Shown here: piece after piece, positions 27,344-37,760 of the stretch
Layout: every line of letters starts with the position of its first letter
Position numbering within the stretch: the first letter of the stretch is position 1
Source of the DNA: Aestuariispira ectoiniformans
Lineage (GTDB): Bacteria; Pseudomonadota; Alphaproteobacteria; UBA8366; Aestuariispiraceae
DNA: 64,000 bases
Direction: 5' to 3'
NCBI RefSeq assembly: GCF_025136295.1
Contig: NZ_CP062788.1
Coordinates: 3,427,588-3,491,587 of the forward strand
Made by a program: the position numbers and the translations under genes
The notes under the pieces: model-generated
What the model was told of the DNA's origin: nothing
Database searches by the model: none
What the model saw: the letters and a program-made list of their open reading frames with translations, nothing else

Positions 27344-30300
27344 TTAGAGGTCCTGCTGCTGCAGGTCGACGTTCAAGCCAAGGGACCGCAGTTCCTTCAC
27401 CAACACGTTGAAGGATTCCGGAATACCAGCCTCGAAGTTGTCATCGCCACGGACGATTGCTTCGTAGACCTTCGTGCGGCCGGAGACGTCGTCCGATTTC
27501 ACGGTCAACATTTCCTGCAGCGTGTAAGCCGCGCCGTAGGCTTCCAGTGCCCAGACTTCCATCTCCCCGAAACGCTGGCCACCGAACTGTGCCTTACCAC
27601 CCAGCGGCTGCTGCGTGACCAGACTGTACGGGCCAATCGAACGGGCATGCAGTTTGTCATCAACCAGGTGATGCAGTTTCAGCATGTAGATGTAGCCAAC
27701 GGTTACCGGACGGTCGAACTGTTCGCCGGTACGACCATCCGTCAGGACGGCCTGGCCGGAGGTGCTGAGACCAGCACGTTCAAGCGCCTCGTTGATATCC
27801 TCGGACCGCGCCCCGTCAAAGACCGGCGTTGCAATCGGAATACCCTTCTGCAGGTTACCCGCAAGTTCCACAACCTCCTTGTCGCCGAGATCCTTGATCT
27901 CCTCGGCACTTTCCTCGTGGTTGTAGAGCTCGGTCAGATTGTTACGCAGGTCTGCAATCGCGCCACCGGCACGATATGCTTCCAGCGCTTCACTCACCTG
28001 CTTACCAAACTCGGCACATGCCCAGCCCAAATGGGTCTCCAGAATCTGACCGACGTTCATACGGGACGGCACGCCCAGCGGGTTGAGCACGATGTCAACC
28101 GGCTGACCATCTCCCAGATAAGGCATATCCTCTTGCGGCATGATTTTGGAAATCACACCCTTGTTACCGTGACGGCCGGCCATCTTGTCACCCGGCTGCA
28201 GCTTACGCTTAACAGCAACGAAGACCTTGACCATTTTCATCACGCCCGGCGGCAGTTCGTCACCGGCCTGGACCTTATCAACCTTATCTTCAAAACGCGC
28301 CTGAACCAGTGCAACAGAGTCGTCATACTGTTTCTTCAGTACTTCCAGAGCATCGTTCACGGCCTCGTCTTCAACCGTGATCTGACGCCACTGTGCCGTG
28401 GTGAACTCGTCCAGCAGGTCCTCGGTCACTTTACCACCGGTCGCCATGCCTTTCGGCCCACCGGTGACAACCTGACCATTGACCATGTCCAGGAAGCGAT
28501 TGCGGAAGGAACGTTCCAGGATCGCTTTCTCGTCGTCACGGTCCTTGGCAAGGCGTTCGATTTCCGCGCGCTCAATGGCGAGCGCACGTTCGTCCTTGTC
28601 GATACCACGACGGGAGAAGACACGGACTTCGACGACCGTACCACGGTCCCCCGGCGGCACACGCAGGGAGGTATCGCGAACGTCGGATGCCTTTTCACCG
28701 AAGATGGCGCGCAGAAGTTTTTCTTCCGGCGTCATCGGGCTTTCACCCTTCGGCGTCACCTTACCGACGAGAATGTCGCCAGCCTTCACCTCGGCACCGA
28801 TGTAAACGATACCGGCCTCGTCCAGGTTCTTCAGCGCTTCTTCACCGACGTTCGGGATATCGCGCGTGATTTCTTCCTGACCCAGCTTGGTGTCACGGGC
28901 CATGATCTCGAATTCCTCGATGTGGATCGAGGTGAACACGTCGTCTTTGACGATGCGCTCGGAGATCAGGATACTATCCTCGTAGTTGTAACCGTTCCAA
29001 GGCATGAACGCGACAAGCACGTTGCGGCCCAGGGCCAGTTCGCCCAAATCGGTGGACGGACCGTCGGCGATGATATCGCCTGCTTCGATCTTGTCACCAA
29101 CCTTAACCAGCGGACGCTGCGTGATGCAGGTGTTCTGGTTGGAACGCTGGAACTTCATCAGGTTGTAGATGTCTACGCCTGACTCGCCTGCGTCGGTCGC
29201 ATCGGTCATGCGGATCACGACACGGGTCGCATCCACCTGGTCGATCACACCGCCGCGTTTCGCAACGATCGCAACACCAGAGTCCTTGGCCACACGAGCT
29301 TCCATGCCGGTACCGACCAGCGGCGCATCGGCCTGCAGGAGCGGTACGGCCTGACGCTGCATGTTCGAGCCCATGAGAGCACGGTTGGCGTCATCGTTTT
29401 CCAGGAACGGAATAAGAGCCGCAGCAACCGATACCAGCTGTTTCGGGGAGACGTCGATCAGGTCGATGTCTTCCGGACGGGCAACCAGATAGTCACCGCG
29501 TGCGCGGCAGGCCACCAGGTCTTCCTCGAAGGTACCGTCCTTGGCACGCGGCGCGTTGGCCTGTGCAATGGTGTAACGTCCTTCATCCATAGCCGACATA
29601 TAGATGACCTCGTCGGTCACCTTGCCATCGATCACCTTACGATACGGTGCTTCGATGAAGCCGTATTTGTTCACGACGGCATAAGTGGCCAAAGAGTTGA
29701 TCAGACCGATGTTCGGACCTTCAGGGGTCTCAATCGGGCAGATACGGCCATAGTGGGTCGGGTGAACGTCACGAACCTCAAAGCCTGCACGCTCACGGGT
29801 CAGACCGCCTGGGCCCAAGGCCGACAGGCGGCGCTTGTGGGTCACTTCGGAAAGCGGGTTGGTCTGGTCCATGAACTGGCTGAGCTGCGAAGAACCGAAG
29901 AATTCACGGATTGCGGCAGCAGCCGGTTTGGCGTTGATCAGGTCATGCGGCATCACGCTGTCGATATCGACGGAACTCATCCGTTCACGGATGGCACGTT
30001 CCATACGCAGCAGGCCGACACGATACTGGTTTTCCATCAGTTCGCCGACGGAACGGACACGACGGTTGCCCAGATGGTCGATGTCGTCGATTTCACCGCG
30101 GCCGTCCTTCAGGTCAATCAGGACACGCAGGATTTCGAGGATGTCCTCACGGCGCAGGGTACGCTGGGTATCCGGCACGTCGTCCAGGCTGAAGCCCAGA
30201 CGGGAGTTCATCTTCACACGACCGACCGTGGACAGGTCATAGCGTTCGGAATCGAAGAACAGACCGTTGAAGAGGGATTCTGCCGTCTCCAGTGTCGGCG

Positions 30301-31522
30301 GTTCACCCGGACGCATAACGCGATAAATGTCGATCAGCGCATCTTCACGGTTGGCGTTCTTGTCGGCGGCCAGCGTATTACGCAGATAGGACCCAACGGT
30401 GACTTCGTCGATGTTCAGGGTCGGCAGTTCAGTGATGCCGGCATTTTCCAGCACTTCCAGAACTTCGCCCGTGATCTCGTCACCGGCTTCGACGTAAATC
30501 GCACCGGTATCTTCGTTGATCAGGTCATGTGCAACAAAACGGCTGAGAACCTCGCCCTCGTCTGCCAAAACTTCGGTCAGACCGGCTTCCACGAGCTTTT
30601 TGATGGTGCGCGGGGTCATCTTGGCGCCGGCTTCGGCAACCACTTCGCCGGACCGGGCGTCAACCAGATCGCGTTCGAGTTTCTGGCCTTTATAAGCTTC
30701 GGCAGAGAACTCAGTCGTCCAACCCTTCTTGCCTCGCCTATAGACCTTGGTGTCGTAGAAATAGTTCAGGATATTTTCCGGGGTCAGGCCCAAAGCCTTG
30801 GCCGGGTCCAGAGTCTGACCGCTTTCAGCCAGTTCGGCACGCTGTGCAGCCGTCGCATCGCTATCGAGCGCCAGCAGCAACGTGGTCGCCGGCAGCTTAC
30901 GGCGCCGGTCGATACGAACATAGACCAGGTCCTTGGCGTCGAATTCGAAGTCGAGCCAGGAACCGCGATACGGAATCACGCGTGCGGCAAACAGATATTT
31001 GCCGGAGGAGTGGCTCTTGCCCTTGTCATGGTCGAAGAACACACCCGGGGAACGGTGCATCTGGGAAACGATGACACGCTCGGTACCGTTCACGATGAAG
31101 GTGCCGTGCTCGGTCATCAGCGGCAGGTCGCCCATGTAGACGTCCTGTTCCTTGATGTCGCGGATGGAGCGGGAACCGGTGTCCTCGTCCACATCCCAGA
31201 CCACAAGGCGCAGGGTCACTTTCAGCGGTGCCGCATAGGTGATGCCGCGTTGCTGACATTCTTCTACATCGTACTTGGGTTGTTCCAGCTCGTATTTTAC
31301 GAACTCAAGCTGGCTGCGTTCCGAAAAGTCCCGGATCGGGAAAACCCCTTTGAACACTTCCTGAAGACCTGCGTCAAAGCGATCTTTCGCATCGATTCCG
31401 GTCTGAAGGAACGCGTCGTAAGAAGTTTTTTGAACCTCGATAAGGTTCGGCATCGGGGCTACTTCAGAGAGCCGTCCGAAGCTTTTACGAATCTTCTTCC
31501 GTCCCGTGTACGACTTGGCCAT
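27344..31522 (-). CDS. rpoB: RNA polymerase subunit beta
   Basis: Beta subunit, 1392 aa from [18 protein letters not shown] (31522, preceded by GAGGA); the open frame to 31555 is spurious. The rifampicin region near residues 543-568 reads [20 protein letters not shown] and [10 protein letters not shown], so the common resistance positions (Asp, His, Ser) are wild type. The GNKGVISKI and [16 protein letters not shown] motifs are present. It follows rplL after 176 nt that hold a hairpin. Confidence 0.98.
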   Translation of the reverse strand: MAKSYTGRKKIRKSFGRLSEVAPMPNLIEVQKTSYDAFLQTGIDAKDRFDAGLQEVFKGVFPIRDFSERSQLEFVKYELEQPKYDVEECQQRGITYAAPLKVTLRLVVWDVDEDTGSRSIRDIKEQDVYMGDLPLMTEHGTFIVNGTERVIVSQMHRSPGVFFDHDKGKSHSSGKYLFAARVIPYRGSWLDFEFDAKDLVYVRIDRRRKLPATTLLLALDSDATAAQRAELAESGQTLDPAKALGLTPENILNYFYDTKVYRRGKKGWTTEFSAEAYKGQKLERDLVDARSGEVVAEAGAKMTPRTIKKLVEAGLTEVLADEGEVLSRFVAHDLINEDTGAIYVEAGDEITGEVLEVLENAGITELPTLNIDEVTVGSYLRNTLAADKNANREDALIDIYRVMRPGEPPTLETAESLFNGLFFDSERYDLSTVGRVKMNSRLGFSLDDVPDTQRTLRREDILEILRVLIDLKDGRGEIDDIDHLGNRRVRSVGELMENQYRVGLLRMERAIRERMSSVDIDSVMPHDLINAKPAAAAIREFFGSSQLSQFMDQTNPLSEVTHKRRLSALGPGGLTRERAGFEVRDVHPTHYGRICPIETPEGPNIGLINSLATYAVVNKYGFIEAPYRKVIDGKVTDEVIYMSAMDEGRYTIAQANAPRAKDGTFEEDLVACRARGDYLVARPEDIDLIDVSPKQLVSVAAALIPFLENDDANRALMGSNMQRQAVPLLQADAPLVGTGMEARVAKDSGVAIVAKRGGVIDQVDATRVVIRMTDATDAGESGVDIYNLMKFQRSNQNTCITQRPLVKVGDKIEAGDIIADGPSTDLGELALGRNVLVAFMPWNGYNYEDSILISERIVKDDVFTSIHIEEFEIMARDTKLGQEEITRDIPNVGEEALKNLDEAGIVYIGAEVKAGDILVGKVTPKGESPMTPEEKLLRAIFGEKASDVRDTSLRVPPGDRGTVVEVRVFSRRGIDKDERALAIERAEIERLAKDRDDEKAILERSFRNRFLDMVNGQVVTGGPKGMATGGKVTEDLLDEFTTAQWRQITVEDEAVNDALEVLKKQYDDSVALVQARFEDKVDKVQAGDELPPGVMKMVKVFVAVKRKLQPGDKMAGRHGNKGVISKIMPQEDMPYLGDGQPVDIVLNPLGVPSRMNVGQILETHLGWACAEFGKQVSEALEAYRAGGAIADLRNNLTELYNHEESAEEIKDLGDKEVVELAGNLQKGIPIATPVFDGARSEDINEALERAGLSTSGQAVLTDGRTGEQFDRPVTVGYIYMLKLHHLVDDKLHARSIGPYSLVTQQPLGGKAQFGGQRFGEMEVWALEAYGAAYTLQEMLTVKSDDVSGRTKVYEAIVRGDDNFEAGIPESFNVLVKELRSLGLNVDLQQQDL

Positions 31523-31634
31523 GTTATTCCTCGTCAACTTCCGTCCTGCCCGCATTATGCGGGTTCTCCGCCGGGTTTTATTAATAGGCCCCCTGCGAAA
31601 AGCCTAAAGCGCCCCGATTTCCCGGAGGCGCGTC

Positions 31635-31664
31635 GAGGGGCGGCACCTTAACGGCGCGCCCCTC
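31635..31664 (-). other. hairpin in the rplL-rpoB spacer
   Basis: A perfect 8-bp GC stem (31635-31642 with 31657-31664) with a 14-nt loop lies in the 176-nt gap. In E. coli this gap holds an attenuator and an RNase III site that lower rpoBC expression relative to rplJL. A similar role here is an inference from position. Confidence 0.5.
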
Positions 31665-31698
31665 TTTAACGCTTGCCACCCTAAGGCAGCAAAGAAGC

Positions 31699-32076
31699 TT
31701 ACTTGAGCTCGACGGTTGCGCCTGCTTCTTCCAGCTTCTTCTTGATTTCTTCGGCTTCGGCCTTAGCAGCACCTTCTTTGACCGGGCTCGGAGCGCCTTC
31801 GACCAATTCTTTTGCTTCTTTCAGACCCAGGCCGGTGATGGCGCGGACTTCTTTGATCACGTTGATCTTCTTGTCGCCGGCAGAAGCCAGAACGACGTCG
31901 AAGGAGTCCTTTTCTTCAGCAGCAGCTTCGCCGCCAGCAGCGCCGGCAACAGCAGCAACAGCAACCGGAGCAGCTGCAGAAACGCCCCATTTTTCTTCCA
32001 ACAGTTTAGACAGCTCTGCTGCTTCCAGAACAGTCAGAGTGGACAGCTCTTCAACGAGCTTTTCGAGATCAGCCAT
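31699..32076 (-). CDS. rplL: 50S ribosomal protein L7/L12
   Basis: Stalk protein that recruits translation GTPases, present in several copies per ribosome. 125 aa: N-terminal dimerisation segment, an Ala/Val-rich hinge ([17 protein letters not shown]), and the C-terminal domain with [20 protein letters not shown]. Confidence 0.97.
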   Translation of the reverse strand: MADLEKLVEELSTLTVLEAAELSKLLEEKWGVSAAAPVAVAAVAGAAGGEAAAEEKDSFDVVLASAGDKKINVIKEVRAITGLGLKEAKELVEGAPSPVKEGAAKAEAEEIKKKLEEAGATVELK

Positions 32077-32121
32077 GTTAACAACTCCTAGGCAATAATA
32101 ATATGGTTTCCAAACTGCAAC

Positions 32122-32631
32122 TTAGTTTGAAGCACCGTAGGCACCGAAAACGCGGGCCAACTGGCCAGCCGGAGCCTGGGTAACGCTTGCGACCTTCTGG
32201 GCCGGAGCCTGCAGAAGACCAACGAGCTTGCCGCGCAGTTCGTCGAGGGAAGGCAGCTGGGCCAGGGCTTGTACACCCGCAGCATCCAGAGCCTGCTCGC
32301 CGAGACCACCTGCCACGATCTGCAATTTTTCGTTCTTCTTGGCGAAGCCAGCAGCGACTTTGGCAGCCGCAACGGGATCTTCAGAGAACGCAATCGCAGT
32401 CGGACCGGTGAACTGATCGGCCAAATGCTCAAACTTAGTGCCCTTCAGTGCAATCTGAGCGAGGGTGTTTTTGGTGACTTTAAAGCCAGCACCCGCATCG
32501 CGCATCTGTGCACGAAGGTCGGATACTTCCGCCACGGTCAGACCGGATTGCTGGGCAATCACGACCAAACCGGCATTGGCAAAGGTATCCTGCAGCTCGG
32601 CGACCAGTTTTTCCTTTTTAGTACGGTCCAC
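32122..32631 (-). CDS. rplJ: 50S ribosomal protein L10
   Basis: Stalk base protein that anchors L7/L12. 169 aa with a GTG start (32631) preceded by GGAGA; starts MDRTKKEKLVAELQDTF. Contains RAQMRDAGAGFKVTKNTLA. In the family, L10 bound to L12 represses its own mRNA through the leader, here the 294-nt gap upstream. Confidence 0.96.
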   Translation of the reverse strand: MDRTKKEKLVAELQDTFANAGLVVIAQQSGLTVAEVSDLRAQMRDAGAGFKVTKNTLAQIALKGTKFEHLADQFTGPTAIAFSEDPVAAAKVAAGFAKKNEKLQIVAGGLGEQALDAAGVQALAQLPSLDELRGKLVGLLQAPAQKVASVTQAPAGQLARVFGAYGASN

Positions 32632-32925
32632 TGATCGTCTCCGCTACTTTGGCCGCGCCCCAACGAAATTCGCGAAGCTAACGGCCGGTTCCAATTTGAA
32701 CCCCCATTCGCCAACGACGAAAAGGGATCCGCCTTCCTGCCCGGGAGGATTGGATCCCGACGAGGCCAAAGACCCCATCCAAAAACCTTTCCTACCTATC
32801 TATTGGAGGCAAATTTAAGATTTCCCCGAAAGGTCATCGCCGCCAGTCTCGGACAGGTCGCAAAAGACCGAAGCCTTTTGCTTACGGGACGAGGCAAGCC
32901 CCGTCCCGTAAAACTCTACGTCGCG
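32632..32925 (-). promoter_or_regulatory. candidate L10 leader (rplA-rplJ gap)
   Basis: A 294-nt gap with no gene, holding three inverted repeats in transcript order. They are a 10-bp perfect stem (32882-32891 with 32902-32911), a 7-bp stem (32860-32866 with 32875-32881), and a nested structure closed by GGATCC-type arms (32724-32730 with 32752-32758). Position and structure fit the family of autoregulatory L10 leaders. I could not identify the kink-turn binding site with certainty, nor a convincing promoter. Confidence 0.5.
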
Positions 32926-33627
32926 TTATGCGCTCGGCTGAGCGTCAACCGGGTCGATTTTAACACCCGGGCCCATCGTGGAGGACAACGCAATACGCTT
33001 GATATAGGTGCCTTTAGCGCCGGACGGACGGGCCGTCTGGATTGCCTTGACAAAGGCTTTGACGTTTTCGGTCAGGGCTTCTTCAGAGAAGCTTGCCTTG
33101 CCAACGCCGGCGTGAATGATACCGTTCTTCTCCGCACGGAACTGTACTTCACCACCCTTGGCGGCTTCAACAGCATCTTTCACGTTCGGGGTCACGGTAC
33201 CCAGCTTCGGGTTCGGCATCAGGTTACGCGGACCCAGGACCTTACCCAGACGACCGACAACAGCCATCATGTCCGGGGTTGCGATGCAACGGTCAAAGTC
33301 CAGCATACCGCCCTGGATCTGTTCCATCAGGTCTTCAGCACCAACGATATCAGCACCGGCAGCTTTCGCTTCCTCAGCCTTATCGCCACGAGCGAAAACA
33401 GCAACGCGAACGGACTTGCCTGTACCAGCCGGCAGAGCAACCGTACCGCGGACCTGCTGGTCAGCGTGACGCGGGTCGATACCGAGGTTCATTGCGATTT
33501 CGATGGTTTCATCGAATTTCGCAGAGGCATTGGCCTTAACCAGCTTAACAGCTTCTTCAACCGCGACCAGTGCATCGCGATCAACGCCTTCGTAAGCCTT
33601 TTTCAGGCGCTTACCCAGCTTCGCCAT
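32926..33627 (-). CDS. rplA: 50S ribosomal protein L1
   Basis: L1 stalk protein involved in E-site tRNA release; in E. coli it represses rplKA translation. 233 aa with [18 protein letters not shown] and the signature [20 protein letters not shown]. It lies 5 nt downstream of rplK. Confidence 0.97.
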   Translation of the reverse strand: MAKLGKRLKKAYEGVDRDALVAVEEAVKLVKANASAKFDETIEIAMNLGIDPRHADQQVRGTVALPAGTGKSVRVAVFARGDKAEEAKAAGADIVGAEDLMEQIQGGMLDFDRCIATPDMMAVVGRLGKVLGPRNLMPNPKLGTVTPNVKDAVEAAKGGEVQFRAEKNGIIHAGVGKASFSEEALTENVKAFVKAIQTARPSGAKGTYIKRIALSSTMGPGVKIDPVDAQPSA

Positions 33628-33632
33628 GATCC

Positions 33633-34061
33633 TTACTCCTCAACTTCCAGGCCCATGGAGCGGGCGCTGCCTTTGATGGATTCCATCGCAGCTTCAACCG
33701 TGACAGCATTCATGTCTTTCAGTTTGGCTTCTGCGATTTCGCGGATCTGCGCAACGGTGACTTTGCCGACCTTGTTCTTGTTCGGCTCACCGGAACCCTT
33801 CTGCACCTTGGCGGCCTTCTTCAGGAAGTAGGACGCCGGCGGGGTTTTGGTGACGAAGTCGAAGCTACGGTCTTCATAAGCCGTGATCACAACAGGAGTC
33901 GGGGTACCCGGCTCCATGCTCTGCGTCGCAGCGTTGAAGGCCTTGCAGAATTCCATAATGTTCAGGCCGCGCTGACCCAGCGCAGGACCTACCGGCGGCG
34001 ACGGGTTCGCCTGGCCAGCTTTAATTTCGAGCTTGATATAGCCCGCAATTTTCTTTGCCAT
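33633..34061 (-). CDS. rplK: 50S ribosomal protein L11
   Basis: GTPase-centre protein needed for RelA-dependent stringent signalling. I set the start at [16 protein letters not shown] (34061), giving 143 aa; upstream codons to 34097 are not part of the family. Contains [20 protein letters not shown] and ends with [12 protein letters not shown]. Confidence 0.97.
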   Translation of the reverse strand: MAKKIAGYIKLEIKAGQANPSPPVGPALGQRGLNIMEFCKAFNAATQSMEPGTPTPVVITAYEDRSFDFVTKTPPASYFLKKAAKVQKGSGEPNKNKVGKVTVAQIREIAEAKLKDMNAVTVEAAMESIKGSARSMGLEVEE

Positions 34062-34184
34062 TTTCACTCTCTCAGAGTTCGCGCCGCGGTATGGCACCCC
34101 CTTGGTCTTTTGGAGGTTCCTCCCGCAGCAAATTCAGTTGAAGCCGCCTTTTACTGAATCTGAACCGATAGGTCCAGCCCCAGT

Positions 34185-34715
34185 TTAAATTTTTTCGACC
34201 TGGGAGTATTCCAGATCGACCGGCGTCGCGCGGCCAAAGATCGACACGGTAACCTTGAGACGAGCTTTTTCCTCGTCAACTTCTTCCACCATACCGTTGA
34301 AGGAGGTGAACGGACCGTCGCATACGCGGATCTGTTCGCCAACCTCGAAGGAGACGGAGGGCTTGGGCCGCTCAACGCCTTCCTTGACCTGATGGAGAAT
34401 ACGCTCTGCTTCGCGGGCGCTGATCGGGGTCGGCTTTTTGCCGGTACCGAGGAAACCGGTCACTTTCGGCGTATTGCTTACCAGATGCCAGGTTTCGTTG
34501 GACATATCCATATGCGCCAGGATATAGCCCGGGAAGAACTTGCGTTCTGCGCTGACCTTCTGACCGCGGCGCATTTCAACAACCTCTTCGGTCGGAACCA
34601 GCACATCTTCGATCATATCAGCCATATCGGAGGCAGCAGCCTGCTCCTTAATGGATTCCGCAACTTTCTTCTCAAATCCGGAATATACGTGAACTACATA
34701 CCAACGCTTGGCCAC
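34185..34715 (-). CDS. nusG: transcription termination/antitermination factor NusG
   Basis: Binds RNA polymerase and couples it to Rho or to S10 on the ribosome. 176 aa: NGN domain starting [20 protein letters not shown], with FPGYILAHM, then a C-terminal KOW domain ([19 protein letters not shown]). It lies between secE and rplK, the usual place. Confidence 0.97.
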   Translation of the reverse strand: MAKRWYVVHVYSGFEKKVAESIKEQAAASDMADMIEDVLVPTEEVVEMRRGQKVSAERKFFPGYILAHMDMSNETWHLVSNTPKVTGFLGTGKKPTPISAREAERILHQVKEGVERPKPSVSFEVGEQIRVCDGPFTSFNGMVEEVDEEKARLKVTVSIFGRATPVDLEYSQVEKI

Positions 34716-34739
34716 AGCTATTCTCCACCCGATACGGGA

Positions 34740-34928
34740 TTAACCTACAATTAACTGAATGCCCCAGGAAATGATCCCGTCGACCATTAGGAAGAACAAG
34801 GACATAACGGCAACCATAGCGAAAACCATCAAGGTTGCAATACCGGTTTCCTTACGCGTCGGCCAGGTAACTTTCGACGTTTCCTGACGAACTTGCCGTA
34901 CAAATTTAGCTGGTGTCGTTTTTGCCAT
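34740..34928 (-). CDS. secE: protein translocase subunit SecE
   Basis: Small stabilising subunit of SecYEG. 62 aa: a short cytoplasmic part with VRQVRQETSKVTWPTRKET and one C-terminal membrane helix (about residues 32-60). This is the minimal single-helix form, unlike the three-helix E. coli protein. Confidence 0.95.
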   Translation of the reverse strand: MAKTTPAKFVRQVRQETSKVTWPTRKETGIATLMVFAMVAVMSLFFLMVDGIISWGIQLIVG

Positions 34929-34947
34929 ACTGTCCTTCGACCTATTT

Positions 34948-34976
34948 GCCGCCTAGGGCGCGGGGCCCTAAGCGGC
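34948..34976 (-). other. strong hairpin between tRNA-Trp and secE
   Basis: On the minus-strand transcript, a 12-bp stem with one U-G pair (arms 34948-34959 and 34965-34976) lies 42 nt after the tRNA CCA end and 20 nt before secE. There is no U-tract, so it is probably an RNase processing or 5'-end protection structure that separates the tRNA from the mRNA. Confidence 0.55.
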
Positions 34977-35017
34977 GTTTTCCAAGGTACCCGGCTTTAG
35001 CCAAGTATATCGGGTTT

Positions 35018-35093
35018 TGGCAGGGGCACTAGGATTCGAACCCAGGACCTACGGTTTTGGAGACCGTCGCTCTACCAACTGAGCTATACCCCT
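35018..35093 (-). tRNA. tRNA-Trp (CCA anticodon)
   Basis: 76 nt including an encoded 3' CCA. Acceptor arms AGGGGTA and TGCCCCT, D-loop AGTTGGTA, anticodon loop CTCCAAA within stem ACGGT/ACCGT, and a standard TTCGAAT T-loop. It is transcribed between tuf and secE. Confidence 0.97.
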
Positions 35094-35103
35094 ATTTAAA
35101 ACC

Positions 35104-36294
35104 TTATTCGGTGACGCTAGCGACGACGCCAGCACCGACGGTGCGGCCACCTTCGCGGATAGCGAAACGCAGACCTTCGTCCATAGCGATCGGTGCGATC
35201 AGCTCAACATCCATGGAGATGTTGTCGCCCGGCATCACCATTTCCGTGCCTTCCGGCAGAACGACGGAACCGGTCACGTCGGTCGTACGGAAGTAGAACT
35301 GCGGACGATAGTTGGAGAAGAACGGCGTATGACGGCCACCTTCTTCTTTCGTCAGGATGTAGCACTCGCATTTGAACTTGGTGTGCGGCGTGATCGAACC
35401 CGGCTTGGCCAGAACCTGACCACGCTCGACGTCTTCACGACCGATACCACGCAGCAGCGCGCCGATGTTGTCGCCTGCTTCACCGCTGTCCAGCAGCTTG
35501 CGGAACATTTCAACGCCCGTGACGGTGGTTTTCTGGGTGTCGCGGATACCAACGATCTCGACTTCCTCACCAACGTTCACAACACCGCGCTCGATACGAC
35601 CGGTGACAACCGTACCACGACCGGAGATGGAGAACACGTCCTCGATCGGCATCAGGAATGCCTGGTCCTTCGGACGTTCCGGCTGCGGGATGTATTCGTC
35701 AACGGCTTTCATCAGCTCAAGAATCTTGTTCTTGCCGATTTCGTCGTCACGGCCTTCCAGAGCAGCCAGGGCGGAACCGGCGATCACCGGAATGTCGTCA
35801 CCCGGGAAGTCGTAGGAGCTCAGCAGCTCACGCACTTCCATTTCAACCAGCTCAAGCAGCTCTTCGTCGTCAACCTGGTCAACCTTGTTCAGGAACACAA
35901 CCAGGGCCGGAACGCCAACCTGACGCGCAAGCAGGATGTGCTCACGGGTCTGCGGCATCGGACCGTCGGCTGCGTTCACAACCAGGATCGCACCGTCCAT
36001 CTGCGCCGCACCGGTGATCATGTTCTTCACATAGTCGGCGTGGCCCGGGCAGTCGACGTGGGCGTAGTGACGCGCTTCCGTCTCATACTCAACGTGGGCG
36101 GTGTTAATCGTAATGCCACGCTCACGCTCTTCAGGCGCCTTGTCGATGTCTGCGAAGTCCGTAGCAGCACCGCCGCCCGTCTCCGAAAGAACCTTCGTGA
36201 TCGCTGCCGTCAGCGTCGTTTTACCGTGGTCAACGTGTCCAACCGTACCAATGTTGCAGTGCGGTTTCGTACGTTCAAACTTTTCCTTGGCCAT
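35104..36294 (-). CDS. tuf: elongation factor Tu (copy 2, tRNA-linked copy)
   Basis: Identical 396-aa protein to copy 1, starting [16 protein letters not shown] (36294); the few codons upstream to 36309 are not part of EF-Tu. The two copies differ at only three silent sites that I could find (around 35907, 36010 and 36186). This is the tufB position, between tRNA-Gly and tRNA-Trp, and it is transcribed with them from the promoter at 36628-36656. Confidence 0.98.
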   Translation of the reverse strand: MAKEKFERTKPHCNIGTVGHVDHGKTTLTAAITKVLSETGGGAATDFADIDKAPEERERGITINTAHVEYETEARHYAHVDCPGHADYVKNMITGAAQMDGAILVVNAADGPMPQTREHILLARQVGVPALVVFLNKVDQVDDEELLELVEMEVRELLSSYDFPGDDIPVIAGSALAALEGRDDEIGKNKILELMKAVDEYIPQPERPKDQAFLMPIEDVFSISGRGTVVTGRIERGVVNVGEEVEIVGIRDTQKTTVTGVEMFRKLLDSGEAGDNIGALLRGIGREDVERGQVLAKPGSITPHTKFKCECYILTKEEGGRHTPFFSNYRPQFYFRTTDVTGSVVLPEGTEMVMPGDNISMDVELIAPIAMDEGLRFAIREGGRTVGAGVVASVTE

Positions 36295-36358
36295 CGTCAG
36301 CATCCCCAACAGACAGTTGCGCCGTAAAGCGTATTAAAGTGACTACACCTTGCAAAAC

Positions 36359-36432
36359 TGGAGCGGGTGATGGGAATCGAACCCACGTGACCAGCTTGGA
36401 AGGCTGGGGCTTTACCATTAAGCTACACCCGC
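36359..36432 (-). tRNA. tRNA-Gly (TCC anticodon)
   Basis: 74 nt with encoded CCA. Acceptor GCGGGTG/CACCCGC, anticodon loop CTTCCAA in stem CCAGC/GCTGG, T-loop TTCGATT. Reads GGA and GGG codons. It lies between tRNA-Tyr and tuf. Confidence 0.97.
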
Positions 36433-36479
36433 ATGATAAAGCATCGTGTAAACATACCACTACAGCGGCCGGACATCAG

Positions 36480-36564
36480 TGGTGGTGGGAGTTGGATTCG
36501 AACCAACGTAGGCTAAGCCAACGGGTTTACAGCCCGTCCCCTTTAACCACTCGGGCATCCCACC
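36480..36564 (-). tRNA. tRNA-Tyr (GTA anticodon)
   Basis: 85 nt with encoded CCA and the long variable arm expected for tRNA-Tyr. Acceptor GGTGGGA/TCCCACC, anticodon loop CTGTAAA in stem ACGGG/CCCGT. First gene after the promoter at 36628-36656. Confidence 0.97.
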
Positions 36565-36627
36565 ACATGACCAGTTCCGAAAAACCGCTCGGTAGAACCA
36601 CCGATGTGCGCCGCTTGGGCGAGACGG

Positions 36628-36656
36628 GGTTTATGGCTTTGGGAGATCAATGTCAA
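36628..36656 (-). promoter_or_regulatory. promoter of the tRNA-Tyr/tRNA-Gly/tuf/tRNA-Trp/secE unit
   Basis: On the minus strand, a perfect -35 TTGACA (36651-36656), a 17-nt spacer and -10 TAAACC (36628-36633). A C-rich discriminator follows, typical of stringently controlled stable-RNA promoters. The predicted start is about 57 nt before tRNA-Tyr. Confidence 0.7.
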
Positions 36657-36781
36657 CGACATTTTCGAATTTTTTTGAAGCAAATTTACATCATAGAAAC
36701 ACAAGCCGCGGCACACTGCGGCTTCAGGCCTATTTATAGAAAAAGGGACTTGCGCCCGACTTCACTCAGACCTAGTTAGGC

Positions 36782-37612
36782 ATGATTATGAGCATGCAGA
36801 AAAAACACGGAAAGATTCGAAAGGGCGGCAACAAGCCGCGCCGGCCGGACCACGTAAAAGCCGGCGCCCCCGGCCCCGCCCTGCCTCCGGCCAAAGGGGG
36901 GCAATACTGGCTGTATGGCAATCACCCCGTCCAGGCCGCCCTGGCCAATGACAGCCGGCGTTTTCGCATGCTGGCCTGTACCAAGGCCCAGGCTGATGCC
37001 TATGGCGCAACGGCAGAACGCCGTGGCATAGAGACCAAACTGGTGGACCGCGCGAGCCTCGACCAGCTTTTTCCCGAAGGCACCGTTCATCAGGGGATCG
37101 CCGCCCTTGTCCAACCACTGGAAGAAACCTTCCTTGAGGATTTGCTCTTCAGCCTGCCGGACCATGCGACCTACGTTGTCCTCGATCAGGTAACCGATCC
37201 CCATAACGTTGGAGCGATCCTGCGCACAGCAGCCGTTTTCGGTGCCGATGCGGTCATCATGCAGGACCGGCACGCCCCGCCGGAATCGGCAGTCCTCGCC
37301 AAAAGCGCAAGCGGAGCGTTGGAAACAACCCCTCTCGTTCGCGTGCCCAACCTGGCACGCGCGCTGGAGCATATGAAGGACGCAGGTTTCTGGTGTGCTG
37401 GCCTTGCAGGAGAGTCGGAAACCGACCTGCCCGACTTCACACGCCCCGACCGTGCGGCAATCGTGATGGGGGCCGAAGGCAGCGGACTGCGCCGCCTCAC
37501 CCGGGACCATTGCGACGTCCTTCTACGCATTCCCATGGCGGAAAACGCCGTCGGCAGTCTGAATGTGTCCAATGCCGCCGCGATTGTGCTTTACGCATTG
37601 TGCAGTCGTTAG
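36782..37612 (+). CDS. rlmB: 23S rRNA (guanosine-2'-O) methyltransferase, RlmB/TrmH family
   Basis: SPOUT-family enzyme that in E. coli methylates G2251 of 23S rRNA. 276 aa: a basic, disordered N-terminus (KKHGKIRKGGNKPRRP), a substrate-binding domain (WLYGNHPVQAAL), then the knotted catalytic domain with LDQVTDPHNVGAILRT, IVMGAEGSGLRRL and VGSLNVSNAAAIVLY, the three SpoU motifs. It is divergent from the tRNA-tuf unit. There are two nearby ATGs at the start; I used the first. Confidence 0.93.
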   Translation: MIMSMQKKHGKIRKGGNKPRRPDHVKAGAPGPALPPAKGGQYWLYGNHPVQAALANDSRRFRMLACTKAQADAYGATAERRGIETKLVDRASLDQLFPEGTVHQGIAALVQPLEETFLEDLLFSLPDHATYVVLDQVTDPHNVGAILRTAAVFGADAVIMQDRHAPPESAVLAKSASGALETTPLVRVPNLARALEHMKDAGFWCAGLAGESETDLPDFTRPDRAAIVMGAEGSGLRRLTRDHCDVLLRIPMAENAVGSLNVSNAAAIVLYALCSR

Positions 37613-37760
37613 CCTCAGACTTTTTCACGCTATTGGCGCATTTGCTCTCTGGACAACGCTGTTGACCTTGGCCTAAATGACTGTGGACCGGCGGGGATAT
37701 TTAAGAGACCGGTTCACAGTTAAGCTGCAACACAGCGTGTCCAGTATAGAGGGGGTAATC

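Noticed and set aside
29753-31651. 632-codon plus-strand frame over the 5' half of rpoB
   Set aside because: Antisense shadow; no domain.
37745-37750. TATAGA as a -10 for the lipoprotein cassette
   Set aside because: Too close to the start codon and overlaps the ribosome site; no good -35.
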